Notes: generated by a model not told the origin, from the sequence alone. 64,000 nt of DNA from Rhizobium sp. Q54 (GCA_945907045.1 CAMDSH010000011.1:18514-82513), one strand, 5' to 3'. Positions 26,349 to 35,387 are shown, numbered from the stretch's first letter. A program made the numbers and translations.

Positions 26349-27305
26349 GTGAAACGATTTGCCGATCTGACCGAGCAGGAAGTTCTCGCGCTCGCCATCT
26401 CCAACGAGGAAGAAGACAGCCGCATCTATCGCGGCTTCGCCGAAGGCTTGCGCGCGCAGTTTCCCGCCTCCGCCAAGGTGTTCGACGAGATGGCGGATGA
26501 GGAGGTCGTCCACCGCACGCGGCTGTTCGATCTCTACCGGGAGAAATTCGGCGAATATCTGCCGCTGATCCGCCGGCAGGACGTCAAAGGCTTCATCAAG
26601 GCCAAGCCGCTCTGGCTGATGAGCCCGCTCGGCCTCGACGAGGTGCGCAAGTACGCCGAGAACATGGAATTCGAAACCGCGCGATTCTATCGCAAGGCGG
26701 CGGAGACCGCGCGCGACGCTTCCGTGCGCCAGTTGCTGGTCGAACTTGCCGAAGCGGAAGATCAGCACGAGAGCCTCGCGCACAAGCTCACCGAGCAGAT
26801 TCTAACTCAGGGCGCGCGCGCCAAGGAAGACGAAACCTCGCGCCGCATGTTCCTGCTGCAATACGTGCAGCCGGGGCTGGTCGGATTGATGGACGGTTCG
26901 GTCTCGACGCTGGCGCCGCTGTTCGCGGCTGCGTTCGCTACGCACAACACCTGGGAAACTTTTCTGGTCGGCATGGCCGCTTCCGTCGGCGCCGGAATCT
27001 CGATGGGCTTCGCCGAGGCGCTCTCCGATGACGGCTCACTCACCGGGCGCGGAACGCCGTGGCTGCGCGGCACCGTGTGCGGACTGATGACCACCATCGG
27101 CGGGCTCGGGCACACGCTGCCTTATCTCATTCCCGACTTCTGGATCGCGACCGTCGTTTCTGTCATCGTTGTCGCCGTCGAACTCGCCGCGATCTCCTAC
27201 ATCCGGTACCGCTACATGGATACGCCGTTCCTCAACGCCGCATTTCAAATCGTCGTCGGCGGCGTGCTGGTGTTCCTCGCCGGAATTCTGATCGGCAGCG
27301 CCTGA
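26349..27305 (+). CDS. mbfA: Membrane-bound ferritin-like iron exporter MbfA (rubrerythrin-VIT1 fusion)
   Basis: 318 residues with a GTG start behind a purine-rich GCGAGG. The N-terminal 150 residues are a rubrerythrin-like di-iron domain with the Glu/His ligands visible in ISNEEEDSRIYRGFAEGL, FDEMADEEVVHRTRLF and LVELAEAEDQHESLAHKL. A VIT1/CCC1 membrane domain of about five helices follows (GLVGLMDGSVSTLAPLFAAAFAT is the hallmark first helix). MbfA exports iron under iron excess and protects against peroxide in Bradyrhizobium and Agrobacterium. The upstream Irr-type site fits this. It overlaps the next gene by one base (TGATG). Confidence 0.94.
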   Translation: MKRFADLTEQEVLALAISNEEEDSRIYRGFAEGLRAQFPASAKVFDEMADEEVVHRTRLFDLYREKFGEYLPLIRRQDVKGFIKAKPLWLMSPLGLDEVRKYAENMEFETARFYRKAAETARDASVRQLLVELAEAEDQHESLAHKLTEQILTQGARAKEDETSRRMFLLQYVQPGLVGLMDGSVSTLAPLFAAAFATHNTWETFLVGMAASVGAGISMGFAEALSDDGSLTGRGTPWLRGTVCGLMTTIGGLGHTLPYLIPDFWIATVVSVIVVAVELAAISYIRYRYMDTPFLNAAFQIVVGGVLVFLAGILIGSA

Positions 27306-28198
27306 TGCCGCCTTATGCGCTGGCGCATCTGTCGGACCCTCACCTCGCACCGATGCCGAGGCCGCGTCTGGCCCAGCTCGCCGGCAAACGCATCACCGGC
27401 TATCTCAACTGGCTGCGCGGGCGGCGGAAAATCCATGTCAGCGCAAACCTCAACGCCATCGTCCGCGACCTGAAGGCGCAAAGCCCCGGCCACATCGCGG
27501 TCACCGGCGATCTCGCCAATATCTCGCTGCCGGGCGAGTTCACCGCCGCGCGCGCCTGGCTCGACACGCTGGGGCCGGCGGCCGATGTGACGTTCGTGCC
27601 GGGCAATCACGACGCCTATGTGCGGGAAGCTGCGGACGCCGCCGCCTTGCACTGGGCGCCCTACATGCAAGGCGATGCTGCGGCACCAAAAATAGAATTT
27701 CCATTCGTGCGCCGCCGCGGCCCGCTGGCGCTGATCGGCCTTTCGACCGCGGTGCCGACGCCGCCGTTCATGGCGACGGGCCAGCTCGGCGATGAGCAAC
27801 TGACGCGGTTCGAGCGCACGCTCGCGCAACTCGGCAAGGAGCCGCTGTTCCGCGTGGTGCTGATCCATCATCCGCCGGTCAGCGCGCCGGAAAATCACTC
27901 GAAGCGCCTCACCGACGCCGAAGCATTTCGTAAAATCTTGAGCCAGCACGGCGCGGACCTGGTGCTGCACGGCCACGACCATGTGCATTCGCTGGTCTGG
28001 CTGGATGGACCGAAAGCAAAAATTCCCGCCGTCGGCGTGCCGTCCGCTTCCGCGACACTGCATAGCAAATACGATCCCGCTGCCTACAATCTTTACCGGA
28101 TCGATGGCGCGCCGGGCGCATGGACATGCGAAATGGTGTCGCGCGGGCTTAACTCCGGCGGTATCGGTGAAATAAAACGGCAGATGCTTGTGAACTAG
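27305..28198 (+). CDS. Calcineurin-like metallophosphoesterase
   Basis: 297 residues starting at the ATG that shares its A with the mbfA stop codon (TGATG). Metal-binding motifs in order: LAHLSDPHLAP, AVTGDLANIS, FVPGNHDAYV, LIHHPPVS and VLHGHDHVH, the complete class III phosphoesterase set. Substrates of this family include cyclic nucleotides and nucleotide or lipid phosphates and cannot be told here. Coupling to mbfA implies the same iron control, which is notable because the enzyme binds a dinuclear metal centre. The 3' end overlaps the convergent hypothetical gene by 4 bases. Confidence 0.9.
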   Translation: MPPYALAHLSDPHLAPMPRPRLAQLAGKRITGYLNWLRGRRKIHVSANLNAIVRDLKAQSPGHIAVTGDLANISLPGEFTAARAWLDTLGPAADVTFVPGNHDAYVREAADAAALHWAPYMQGDAAAPKIEFPFVRRRGPLALIGLSTAVPTPPFMATGQLGDEQLTRFERTLAQLGKEPLFRVVLIHHPPVSAPENHSKRLTDAEAFRKILSQHGADLVLHGHDHVHSLVWLDGPKAKIPAVGVPSASATLHSKYDPAAYNLYRIDGAPGAWTCEMVSRGLNSGGIGEIKRQMLVN

Positions 28199-28764
28199 GG
28201 CGCCGGATTGAACAGCGCCAGCGCGAACAGCGCGGCGATGCCGACGATAAGCCCGAACACAAATGCGCGCAGCGCACGCCAGCGCCGCCGGCGGCGCTCG
28301 AAATTCACGTCCCCCCGCGCGCCGTTTTTTACCGGATCGTCAGCCAGCGCCCGCTCACGCTCCACCAGACGGCGCGCGACATAACGCGTCACCGCCGCGA
28401 CGAGATCGCTCACCTCATAGGATTCCGCCAGCACCTTGCGGCCATAGCGGGTGTCCTGCACGAAACGATAGATGCGCTTGTCGCGGCCCATCTCGACATG
28501 CGCGACCACGTCGATCCAGAGCCGCGGCACGTCGCCCCGGCTCACGCCGCGGTCGAACAATTCGACGCCATCGGGAACCTGCTCGAACAGCGGGTCGAGC
28601 TCGTCGTTGAGCAGTTCGAGCCGCGCGAGTTCAGCATCGCGCAGATCGACGACGACGCCGGAGCGCTCGGCCGCCTCGATGCGCGCTTCGCGCACCGCGT
28701 CCTTGAGCGCCGGTCCATCGGGATCGGACTTCTCGTCCTCAGCCTGTTTGCTGCGTCCCCACAT
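28195..28764 (-). CDS. Conserved hypothetical protein with C-terminal membrane anchor
   Basis: 189 residues. A charged cytoplasmic part (DERNA-like composition: many Asp, Glu, Arg) includes DVPRLWIDVVAHVEMGRDKRIYRF and LAESYEVSDLVAAVTRYVARRL. A basic cluster ERRRRRWRALRA precedes one C-terminal helix (FVFGLIVGIAALFALALF) with about four residues after it, a tail-anchored topology. No family known to me. The stop codon overlaps that of the metallophosphoesterase. Confidence 0.75.
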   Translation of the reverse strand: MWGRSKQAEDEKSDPDGPALKDAVREARIEAAERSGVVVDLRDAELARLELLNDELDPLFEQVPDGVELFDRGVSRGDVPRLWIDVVAHVEMGRDKRIYRFVQDTRYGRKVLAESYEVSDLVAAVTRYVARRLVERERALADDPVKNGARGDVNFERRRRRWRALRAFVFGLIVGIAALFALALFNPAP

Positions 28765-28856
28765 AAGCTCAGGTTAGCAATCGCCAGCCCCGTAGCAAAG
28801 GCGGAACTGGCGATTTAACCGGCGCTATCCCCGGCTTGGTCCCCCGGTCTGGCGCC

Positions 28857-29846
28857 TTAAAGCGCTTCGGGGAAGAACATGTCCTTCCACGACGGCGGCG
28901 GGTTCTTCAGCGTGCCCACTTTCGTCATGAAGGTGACGAAGGCTTCGATGCCGGAAACCTTGGTGGTGTATTCGATCTGCGGATCGGCCAGCACTTCCAT
29001 CAGGTCCGCGACCGGGGTCTTGTCGTTGGTGACTTTGAGATAAATCTCGGCCGCGCGCTTCTTGTCGGCGTTGATGAAGTCGGTCGCCTCTTTCAGCGCG
29101 GTAAGGAAAGCGCCGTAGAGCTTGGGATTTTCGGTCCGGAATTTCGATGTCGCCGCGATCACGTTGAACGACAGGCCGCTGGTGAACAAATCCGTGCTGT
29201 TGAGAATCTTGCGGATGTTGGGATTCTTCATCTGCCGGTACTGGAACGGCGCCGACGACCAGTTCGCCACGATTTCACTCGGGCCGCCGAGCATGGCGGC
29301 GGTGGCGTCGGGATGCGCCATCGAAACGGTGAGATGATCGAGCGAATTGTATTTATCGATGCCGAATTCCTTCGCAGCCGCCATCTGCAACATGATGGCC
29401 TGCATCGACACCTTGACCGCCGGCATGGCGATCTTGTGGGTGTCCTTGAAATCACGGATCGACTTGATGGAAGGATCGCGCACCATCAGCATCAGCGGCG
29501 AGACGTTGAGGCCGGCGGCGGCCTTCACGTCGATGTTGCCTTTGGTCTTCGACCAGATGGTGATGATGCCGGGAATGCCGAGGCAGACGAAATCGACGCT
29601 GCCGGAAATCAGCGCGTCGTTCATCACGTCGCTGGAGCGGAACGAATTGAACTCCGCCGTTATATCGCCGAGGCCGGCCAGCTTGGCCTGCTTCTCGATC
29701 ATCTTCTGATCTTCCATGACCATGAATTGCATGTAGGCGATGCCGAACTGCTTGGCGACGCGGATGGTGTTGGCCTCGGCAAAGGCCTGCTGCGGAACGG
29801 CAAGTGCTGTGGCAAGCGCCGCCGCGATGGCGAATTTGCGATACAT
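28857..29846 (-). CDS. ABC transporter substrate-binding protein, NitT/TauT (SsuA) type
   Basis: 329 residues with a Sec signal peptide (MYRKFAIAAALATALAVPQQAFAEA). The mature part begins NTIRVAKQFGIAYMQFMVMED, typical of NMT1/SsuA-like binding proteins, with LISGSVDFVCLGIPGIITIWSK and LNVSPLMLMVRD. Ligand unknown; relatives bind sulfonates, nitrate, thiamine precursors or aromatic acids. GGGGAGG lies eight bases before the ATG. It is transcribed divergently from the ATPase and permease genes of the same transporter. Confidence 0.9.
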   Translation of the reverse strand: MYRKFAIAAALATALAVPQQAFAEANTIRVAKQFGIAYMQFMVMEDQKMIEKQAKLAGLGDITAEFNSFRSSDVMNDALISGSVDFVCLGIPGIITIWSKTKGNIDVKAAAGLNVSPLMLMVRDPSIKSIRDFKDTHKIAMPAVKVSMQAIMLQMAAAKEFGIDKYNSLDHLTVSMAHPDATAAMLGGPSEIVANWSSAPFQYRQMKNPNIRKILNSTDLFTSGLSFNVIAATSKFRTENPKLYGAFLTALKEATDFINADKKRAAEIYLKVTNDKTPVADLMEVLADPQIEYTTKVSGIEAFVTFMTKVGTLKNPPPSWKDMFFPEAL

Positions 29847-29940
29847 CTGATCCTCCCCTGGGAGTTTATTGGCCTTGCGCGGCCCTCATTCCCTTGCTGC
29901 CGACGATACTACAATGGATAGTCTCGGCGAAACTGGGGGG

Positions 29941-30780
29941 ATGAGCATGGCCGCTGGAACAACCAGCGCCGGGGGGCAGGCCAACGGCGGAACAGCCGCA
30001 CCGCTCCTCGTCGTCGATGACGTAACGCTGCAATACAAGACCACCGAGCACCTGGTCACCGCGACCTGGAAAGTGGGATTCGAGGTCTATGCCGGCGAGC
30101 GCTATGTGCTGCTCGGCCCATCCGGTTGCGGCAAGACGACGCTGCTCAAGGCCATCGCCGGATTCATGAAGCCGGTGGCGGGCGCGATCACTCTCGCAGG
30201 CAAGCCGATCGAGCGCCCCGGCCCCGACCGCATGATGGTGTTCCAGGAATTCGACCAGCTGCTGCCGTGGCGCACGGTACTGGGCAACGTTATGTTCCCG
30301 CTGCTCGTCAACCACCGCATGCCGCGCGCACAGGCCGAGAAACACGCCCGCGCACTGCTCGCCAAGGTCAACCTCACGCGCTTCGAGGACGTGCATCCGC
30401 ACATGCTCTCCGGCGGCATGAAACAGCGCGTGGCGATTGCGCGCGCGCTCGCGATGGAGCCCGCCGTACTGCTGATGGACGAGCCGTTCGCGGCGCTCGA
30501 TGCGCTCACGCGGCGCAAGATGCAGGAAGAGCTGGTCGCGCTGTGGGAGGAAGTCCGCTTCACGGTAATTTTCGTGACGCACTCCATCGAGGAAGCGCTG
30601 CTGATCGGCAGCCGCATTCTCGTACTCTCGCCGCATCCGGGGCGCGTGAAGGCCGAACTTAACGCCGGGCATCTCGGCCCCGCCGATGTCGGCACGCCCG
30701 CCTTCGATAAATTGCAAAAGCACATCCACAATTTGCTGTTCACCGACAAAATCGAAACCACGGAGGCCGCGCATGGTTGA
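29941..30780 (+). CDS. ABC transporter ATP-binding protein, NitT/TauT type
   Basis: About 279 residues. Walker A is LLGPSGCGKTTLLKAIAGF, the Q-loop MMVFQEFDQLLPWRTV, the signature LSGGMKQRVAIARAL and Walker B VLLMDEPFAALDALTRRKMQ, with the H-loop FVTHSIEEALLIG. The start may be the ATG at 29941 or 29947; a GGGGGG run directly precedes the first, so the second has better spacing. The stop overlaps the permease start by 8 bases. Confidence 0.93.
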   Translation: MSMAAGTTSAGGQANGGTAAPLLVVDDVTLQYKTTEHLVTATWKVGFEVYAGERYVLLGPSGCGKTTLLKAIAGFMKPVAGAITLAGKPIERPGPDRMMVFQEFDQLLPWRTVLGNVMFPLLVNHRMPRAQAEKHARALLAKVNLTRFEDVHPHMLSGGMKQRVAIARALAMEPAVLLMDEPFAALDALTRRKMQEELVALWEEVRFTVIFVTHSIEEALLIGSRILVLSPHPGRVKAELNAGHLGPADVGTPAFDKLQKHIHNLLFTDKIETTEAAHG

Positions 30781-31651
30781 GCACAAAGTTGCGCCGCCGG
30801 CGCGGCCCGAGCGCATGATCGCGCTCGACGCCATGGGCGCGGTCGGCGATGTCGCCCGTCCGCTGGCGCCGTTCGAGCGCATCGCCAACATCACCGCGGT
30901 GCGCCGCCTGTTCGTGCTGGTCGTGTTGGCGGTGCTGTGGGAAGGCTTCGCGCGCATTTCCAACAATCCGCTGCTGTTCCCCAGCCTCACCGACACGGTG
31001 GAAGCTTTCTACGAGGCTGCCGTATACGGCCCGCTGCTCGAGCGCACGCTCAACTCGCTGCAGGTGCTGGCTGCCGGTTACGCCATCGGGCTCGTCATCG
31101 CGGCGTTGTTCACCACCGTCGCGGTTTCGACGCGCATCGGCACGGATCTGCTCTCCACGCTCACCGCCATGTTCAATCCGCTCCCCGCCATCGCGCTGCT
31201 TCCGTTGGCGCTGTTGTGGTTCGGCCTCGGCGCGAAAAGTCTCATCTTCGTCATTATCCATTCGGTGCTGTGGGCGGTCGCGCTCAACACGCATTCCGGC
31301 TTCACCTCGGTGAGCCAGACGCTGCGGATGGCTGGACAGAATGTCGGCCTGCGCGGCTTGCGCTATGTCGCGCTGCTGCTGGTGCCGGCGGCGCTGCCCG
31401 CCATCGTCACGGGGCTGAAAATCGGCTGGGCATTCGCCTGGCGCACGCTGATCGCGGCGGAACTTGTGTTCGGCGCCAGCTCGCGCTCCGGCGGCCTCGG
31501 CTGGTTCATCTTCGAGAATCGCAATCAGCTGGAAACCGCATCGGTGTTCGCCGGATTGCTTACAGTGATCCTGATCGGACTGTTCGTCGAGAGCGTGATC
31601 TTCCGCACCATCGAGAATGCGACGATACGCAAGTGGGGAATGCAGAGCTGA
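30773..31651 (+). CDS. ABC transporter permease, NitT/TauT type
   Basis: 292 residues with six helices in the binding-protein-dependent permease domain; the EAA loop is recognisable near MAGQNVGLRGLRYVALLLVPAALP. It starts at an ATG with GGAGG seven bases upstream, overlapping the ATPase stop. With the binding protein and ATPase it completes a transporter for an unknown, probably anionic, solute. Confidence 0.93.
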   Translation: MVEHKVAPPARPERMIALDAMGAVGDVARPLAPFERIANITAVRRLFVLVVLAVLWEGFARISNNPLLFPSLTDTVEAFYEAAVYGPLLERTLNSLQVLAAGYAIGLVIAALFTTVAVSTRIGTDLLSTLTAMFNPLPAIALLPLALLWFGLGAKSLIFVIIHSVLWAVALNTHSGFTSVSQTLRMAGQNVGLRGLRYVALLLVPAALPAIVTGLKIGWAFAWRTLIAAELVFGASSRSGGLGWFIFENRNQLETASVFAGLLTVILIGLFVESVIFRTIENATIRKWGMQS

Positions 31652-31798
31652 AATAAAAAATCCGTAAAATAAAATCGAGACCTCGCAAGTGAGATTCGAG
31701 AGGCCCCCGATGACAGCGTCGCCGGAAAAAGATAGAGTTGAAAACCAAGACGGCTGAGCCCGAGCCGCGTCAATTTATTTTGGGCTAGGGAGAATCAC

Positions 31799-32089
31799 AT
31801 GTCTGGCGTGCTTATCAATCTCATCATTCAAATTGTTGCCGGAGCGATCGGCGGCAATGTTGCTGGTTCGGCTGCAAAAGATTTCAGCCTCGGCACAATC
31901 GGAAACACGATTGCCGGCGCGGTAGGTGGCGGTGTTGGCGGACAGCTTCTCGCGGCGTTCATTCCGTTGCTTGCGCAAACCGCGAGCACGGTCGACATCG
32001 GCGCGCTCATTGGTCAGGTGGCTGGTGGCGGCGTCGCCGGCGCGGTCCTTACGGCGGTTGTCGGGCTCATCAAGAACAAGATGGCTTAG
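31799..32089 (+). CDS. Small glycine-zipper membrane protein
   Basis: 96 residues behind a good ribosome site (AGGGAGA, 5 bases). The whole protein is hydrophobic and rich in Gly and Ala with GxxxG repeats: IVAGAIGGNVAGSA, IAGAVGGGVGGQLL and GQVAGGGVAGAVLTAVVGLI, ending KNKMA. It has two or three possible helices and no signal-peptide cleavage site. Glycine zippers of this kind pack helices in membrane channels or pore-forming peptides, but no function is established. The preceding 140 bases are A-rich compared with their surroundings and a perfect terminator follows, so it is a single-gene unit. Confidence 0.75.
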   Translation: MSGVLINLIIQIVAGAIGGNVAGSAAKDFSLGTIGNTIAGAVGGGVGGQLLAAFIPLLAQTASTVDIGALIGQVAGGGVAGAVLTAVVGLIKNKMA

Positions 32090-32115
32090 AAATATCGAAC
32101 CTGAATTTCGAATCC

Positions 32116-32150
32116 AAACCCCAGCGCTGAGGCGCTGGGGTTTGCTTTTA
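32116..32150 (+). terminator. Intrinsic terminator after the glycine-zipper gene
   Basis: A perfect 12-base-pair stem, AAACCCCAGCGC with GCGCTGGGGTTT, around a TGAG loop, followed by GCTTTTA. It lies 27 bases past the stop codon and between convergent genes, so it may serve msrB from the other side as well. Confidence 0.85.
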
Positions 32151-32164
32151 CGGCTTGATGGAAA

Positions 32165-32590
32165 TCACTTCGGCTTCAGATTCAGCGCCGCCGAGTTGAT
32201 GCAATAGCGCAGGCCGTTCTCGCCCGGTCCATCGTTGAAGACGTGACCGAGATGGCCGTCGCACTTCGAGCACAGCACTTCAGTGCGCACCATGCCGTGC
32301 GTGCTGTCGGATTTCTCCGCCACGTTGGCCTCGCCGAGCGGCTGGGTGAAGCTCGGCCAGCCGCAGCCGGAATTGAACTTCGAATCCGACTCGAACAGCG
32401 GCTGCCCGCAACCCGCGCACATATAAGTGCCGGGCGTCTTGGTCTTTTCATACTCGCCGGTGTAGGGGCGCTCGGTCGCCTTCTCGCGCAGCACGGCGTA
32501 CTGCATCGGCGTCAGTTCCTTGCGCCACTCCTTCTCGTCTTTCACAACCTTGTCGGCCAAAGCTAAATCTCCAGCGTTGGATTGCGGCAT
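32165..32590 (-). CDS. msrB: Peptide-methionine (R)-S-oxide reductase MsrB
   Basis: 141 residues, no signal peptide. Zinc ligands appear as CAGCG and CSKCDGH, and the catalytic Cys is in [20 protein letters not shown] and HGMVRTEV are family hallmarks. It reduces the R form of methionine sulfoxide in proteins with thioredoxin. The start is one base after the msrA stop codon, so the two genes are read together, with msrA first. Confidence 0.96.
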   Translation of the reverse strand: MPQSNAGDLALADKVVKDEKEWRKELTPMQYAVLREKATERPYTGEYEKTKTPGTYMCAGCGQPLFESDSKFNSGCGWPSFTQPLGEANVAEKSDSTHGMVRTEVLCSKCDGHLGHVFNDGPGENGLRYCINSAALNLKPK

Positions 32591-33301
32591 TCAATTGCCC
32601 GCCGATTTTACCAGAGCCGGCTTGTCGCGATAGATGTCCGCGAACATCCGTTTCAGGTTTTCGACCTTCGGGCGGTCGTTGATGTAGATATAGGGCTGCA
32701 TCGGGTGCAGGAAAGCGTAGTCCTGATGGTAGTCCTCGGCCGGATAGAAGGCGTCGAGATTATCCACGCGCGTGACGATCTTGCTCTTGTAGGCGCCCGA
32801 GGTGTTGAGCTGCGCGATATAGGCTTGCGCCACCTTCTGCTGCTCGGCATTGGCGTAGAAAATCGCCGAGCGGTATTGCGGCCCTGAGTCCGGGCCCTGC
32901 CGGTCGAGCTGGGTCGGATCGTGCGCCACCGAGAAGAAAATCTGCAAAATCTTGCCGTAGGAGATTTTCTTCGGGTCGAATTTGATTTCCACGGCTTCCG
33001 CATGCGCGCTGCGGCCCGCGCTCACGAGATTGTAGTTCGCCGTGGCCTTGGTGCCCCCGGAATAGCCGGAGACGGCGGTGGTGACGCCGGTGGTGTGCTG
33101 AAACACCGCCTGCACGCCCCAGAAACAGCCGCCGGCCAGCACGGCCGTTTGCAGGCCATCGCCAGCGGCGGACACATCGGCGGCGGGCGCCGGAATCTTG
33201 AAGGCGGACTCAGCCAAGGCAGATGTCTGCGCCAGCGCGCCCGCCAGCAGCAGCGGGGCAAGCGCGGTGAACATCGTGCGGATCGGATGCGCGAGGGTCA
33301 T
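32591..33301 (-). CDS. msrA: Peptide-methionine (S)-S-oxide reductase MsrA, exported
   Basis: 236 residues. The first 32 form a signal peptide (MFTALAPLLLAGALAQTSALAES), so the enzyme is likely periplasmic. The catalytic motif is AGGCFWGVQAVFQHTTGV, then VSGYSGGTKATANY and VEIKFDPKKISY. MsrA reduces the S form of methionine sulfoxide. It precedes msrB, whose product lacks an obvious export signal, so the pair may act in different compartments. Confidence 0.95.
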   Translation of the reverse strand: MTLAHPIRTMFTALAPLLLAGALAQTSALAESAFKIPAPAADVSAAGDGLQTAVLAGGCFWGVQAVFQHTTGVTTAVSGYSGGTKATANYNLVSAGRSAHAEAVEIKFDPKKISYGKILQIFFSVAHDPTQLDRQGPDSGPQYRSAIFYANAEQQKVAQAYIAQLNTSGAYKSKIVTRVDNLDAFYPAEDYHQDYAFLHPMQPYIYINDRPKVENLKRMFADIYRDKPALVKSAGN

Positions 33302-33420
33302 GGGTTTTTCCTTGTTGAGGGAGGCTAAAGGCCCTTTGGTTCTGCGTTTATATACGTCCGCCCGGCGAAAAAAGGGCTACACGTTTTCACACAGTTGCGT
33401 GAAACCGCCGTGTGCGCCGC

Positions 33421-34209
33421 TCACGCGTCCGTTGGCTTGAGCCCGAAGGCGCGTCCCCAGCCAAGGCCAACTTCAGTCCGCGCGCGCGGGCGATATTCGC
33501 AGGCTACCCAGCCGTCGTAGCCCAGCCGGTCGAGCGCCTCGTAGATCGCCGGATAATTGACCTCGCCTTCGTCCGGCTCGTGGCGCGACGGCACCGCCGC
33601 GATCTGCACATGGCCGACGAGCGGCTGCACTTTCTCGAAACGGCGGATCAGGTCGCCCTGCATGATCTGCACATGATAAAAATCGTACTGGATTTTCACG
33701 TTCGGACGGCCGACCTTGGCAATGACATCGGCGGCGTGCTCGACGTAATTGAGAAAATAATTCGGCCGCTCGATGGTGTTGATCGGCTCGATCAGCAGAA
33801 ATTTTCCCTTTTCCGCGGCGAGGTCAGCCGCGCGCGTCAAGTTCGCGACAAAGGTTTTCTCCGCCGCCGGGCGGCTTTCCGGCGGCACGCGGCCCGCAAG
33901 GCAATGCACCGAGCGCCCGCCGATGGCGACGATGTAATCCAATGCCTGCTTGAACAGCGCATCGAAATCGCGCTCGCGCCCCGGCACCGCGGTCAGTCCA
34001 AACTGCCCTTCCCCGCCGCGTTCGGTGTTGAGGCCGAGCACCGTGAGCTTGTGCTTCTCGATTTCGGCTTTGAGCACTGCGGGCGCGTGGTCGTAGGGAA
34101 ATTGCAGCTCAATGGCCGGAAAGCCCGAATGGGCCGCGGCGCCCACGCGCTCCAGCAGCGACGGGCGCTCGGTGTACATATAGGCGATATTGGCGGCAAA
34201 ACGCAGCAT
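33421..34209 (-). CDS. hyi: Hydroxypyruvate isomerase family protein (TIM barrel)
   Basis: 262 residues starting MLRFAANIAYMYTERPSLLERV, with GGGGGAG before the ATG, which decides against a start 75 bases upstream. The xylose-isomerase-like TIM barrel shows ALDYIVAIGGRSVHCLAG, LLIEPINTIERPNYFLN, IQYDFYHVQIMQGD and VACEYRPRARTEVGLGW, with the metal ligands Glu, Asp, His and Glu in these segments. Hyi interconverts hydroxypyruvate and tartronate semialdehyde. Its neighbour, a tartrate/isopropylmalate-type dehydrogenase on the opposite strand, fits a role with C3-C4 hydroxy acids. Confidence 0.88.
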   Translation of the reverse strand: MLRFAANIAYMYTERPSLLERVGAAAHSGFPAIELQFPYDHAPAVLKAEIEKHKLTVLGLNTERGGEGQFGLTAVPGRERDFDALFKQALDYIVAIGGRSVHCLAGRVPPESRPAAEKTFVANLTRAADLAAEKGKFLLIEPINTIERPNYFLNYVEHAADVIAKVGRPNVKIQYDFYHVQIMQGDLIRRFEKVQPLVGHVQIAAVPSRHEPDEGEVNYPAIYEALDRLGYDGWVACEYRPRARTEVGLGWGRAFGLKPTDA

Positions 34210-34301
34210 CGACTCCCCCTTAAGCCTTCCGCTTGCGAAGGCGCTTCTTTCCGTATTCATTAGCGCGCCCGCCGCCCGCAACACCAGCCGGAAACGACAT
34301 C

Positions 34302-35387
34302 ATGCTCGCCAACGACGCTTTCCATATTGCCGTTTTGCCGGGTGACGGCATCGGACCCGAGGTGATGGCGCCCGCCATCGAAATCCTCAACAAGGTCGCG
34401 GGCTCGACCCAGAATTTGAAATTCCGCTTCACCGAAGGCGCGGCCGGCGCGACGCATTACAAGGAAACCGGCAAGTCGATGCCGGAGTCGACGATCAAGC
34501 TGTGCGAGGAAGCCGACGCCATTCTGCTCGGCGCCTGCGGCATGCCCTCGATCCGCTATCCCGACGGCACCGAAATCGCGCCGCAAGTCGAGCTGCGATT
34601 CATCTTCGATTTGTATGCAGGCGTGCGCCCGTGCCGCCTTCTTCCCGGCGTGCCGAGCCCGATCGTCGGCGCCGACAAGCACGGCATCGATCTCGTCGTC
34701 ATCCGCGAGTCGACCGAAGGCCTGTTCGCCTCCATGGGCAAGGGCGTCGTTACCGACGATGAAGCGCGCGAGACGATGGTGATTACACGCAAGACCTCGC
34801 AGCGGCTGTTCGACTTCTCGTTCCGGCTTGCCGAGCGGCGCAAAGCGCGCGGCGGCAAGGGCCTGCTGCATTGCGTCGACAAGGCCAACATCTTTCGCGC
34901 CTTCGCCTTCTTCCGCAAAATCTTCGACGAGCGCGCGGCGAAATTTCCCAACGTGAAGCCCGACCGCATTTACATCGACGCCTGCGCCGCCGCGATGGTA
35001 CGCCGCCCGTGGGACTTCGACGTGCTGGTGACCGAAAACATGTTCGGCGATATTTTGTCCGATCTTACCGCGGGCTTGATCGGCGGCATGGGCATGGCGC
35101 CCTCCGCCGACATCGGCGACCGCCACGCGGTGTTCCAGCCCTGCCACGGCACCGCGCCCGACATCATGGGCCAGGGCAAGGCCAATCCGGCGGCGATGAT
35201 TTTATCCGCCGCGATGATGCTCGACTGGCTTGCCGACAAGCACGACCATCCGCCGGCGGCCGAGGCAGCCCAGCGCATTGAGCGCGCCGTGGACAAGGCG
35301 TTCGCGCAAGGCATCAAGCCGATGGAGTTTGGCGGCAAGGACGGCACCACCGCCGTCGCCAAGGCCGTGATGAACGCGCTGGATTAG
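34302..35387 (+). CDS. Isocitrate/isopropylmalate dehydrogenase family protein (tartrate dehydrogenase-like)
   Basis: 361 residues of the beta-decarboxylating dehydrogenase family, which oxidises a 2-hydroxy acid with NAD and divalent metal. Motifs: HIAVLPGDGIGPEVM at the N-terminus, VVIRESTEGLFASMGKGV, the substrate-binding Lys/Tyr region DKANIFR, DACAAAMV, the metal site ENMFGDILSDL and the NAD-binding FQPCHGTAPDIMGQGKANP. The substrate is probably tartrate, malate or isopropylmalate; I cannot decide from sequence. The ATG at 34302 is chosen for homology; a longer frame starts at 34233. Confidence 0.88.
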   Translation: MLANDAFHIAVLPGDGIGPEVMAPAIEILNKVAGSTQNLKFRFTEGAAGATHYKETGKSMPESTIKLCEEADAILLGACGMPSIRYPDGTEIAPQVELRFIFDLYAGVRPCRLLPGVPSPIVGADKHGIDLVVIRESTEGLFASMGKGVVTDDEARETMVITRKTSQRLFDFSFRLAERRKARGGKGLLHCVDKANIFRAFAFFRKIFDERAAKFPNVKPDRIYIDACAAAMVRRPWDFDVLVTENMFGDILSDLTAGLIGGMGMAPSADIGDRHAVFQPCHGTAPDIMGQGKANPAAMILSAAMMLDWLADKHDHPPAAEAAQRIERAVDKAFAQGIKPMEFGGKDGTTAVAKAVMNALD

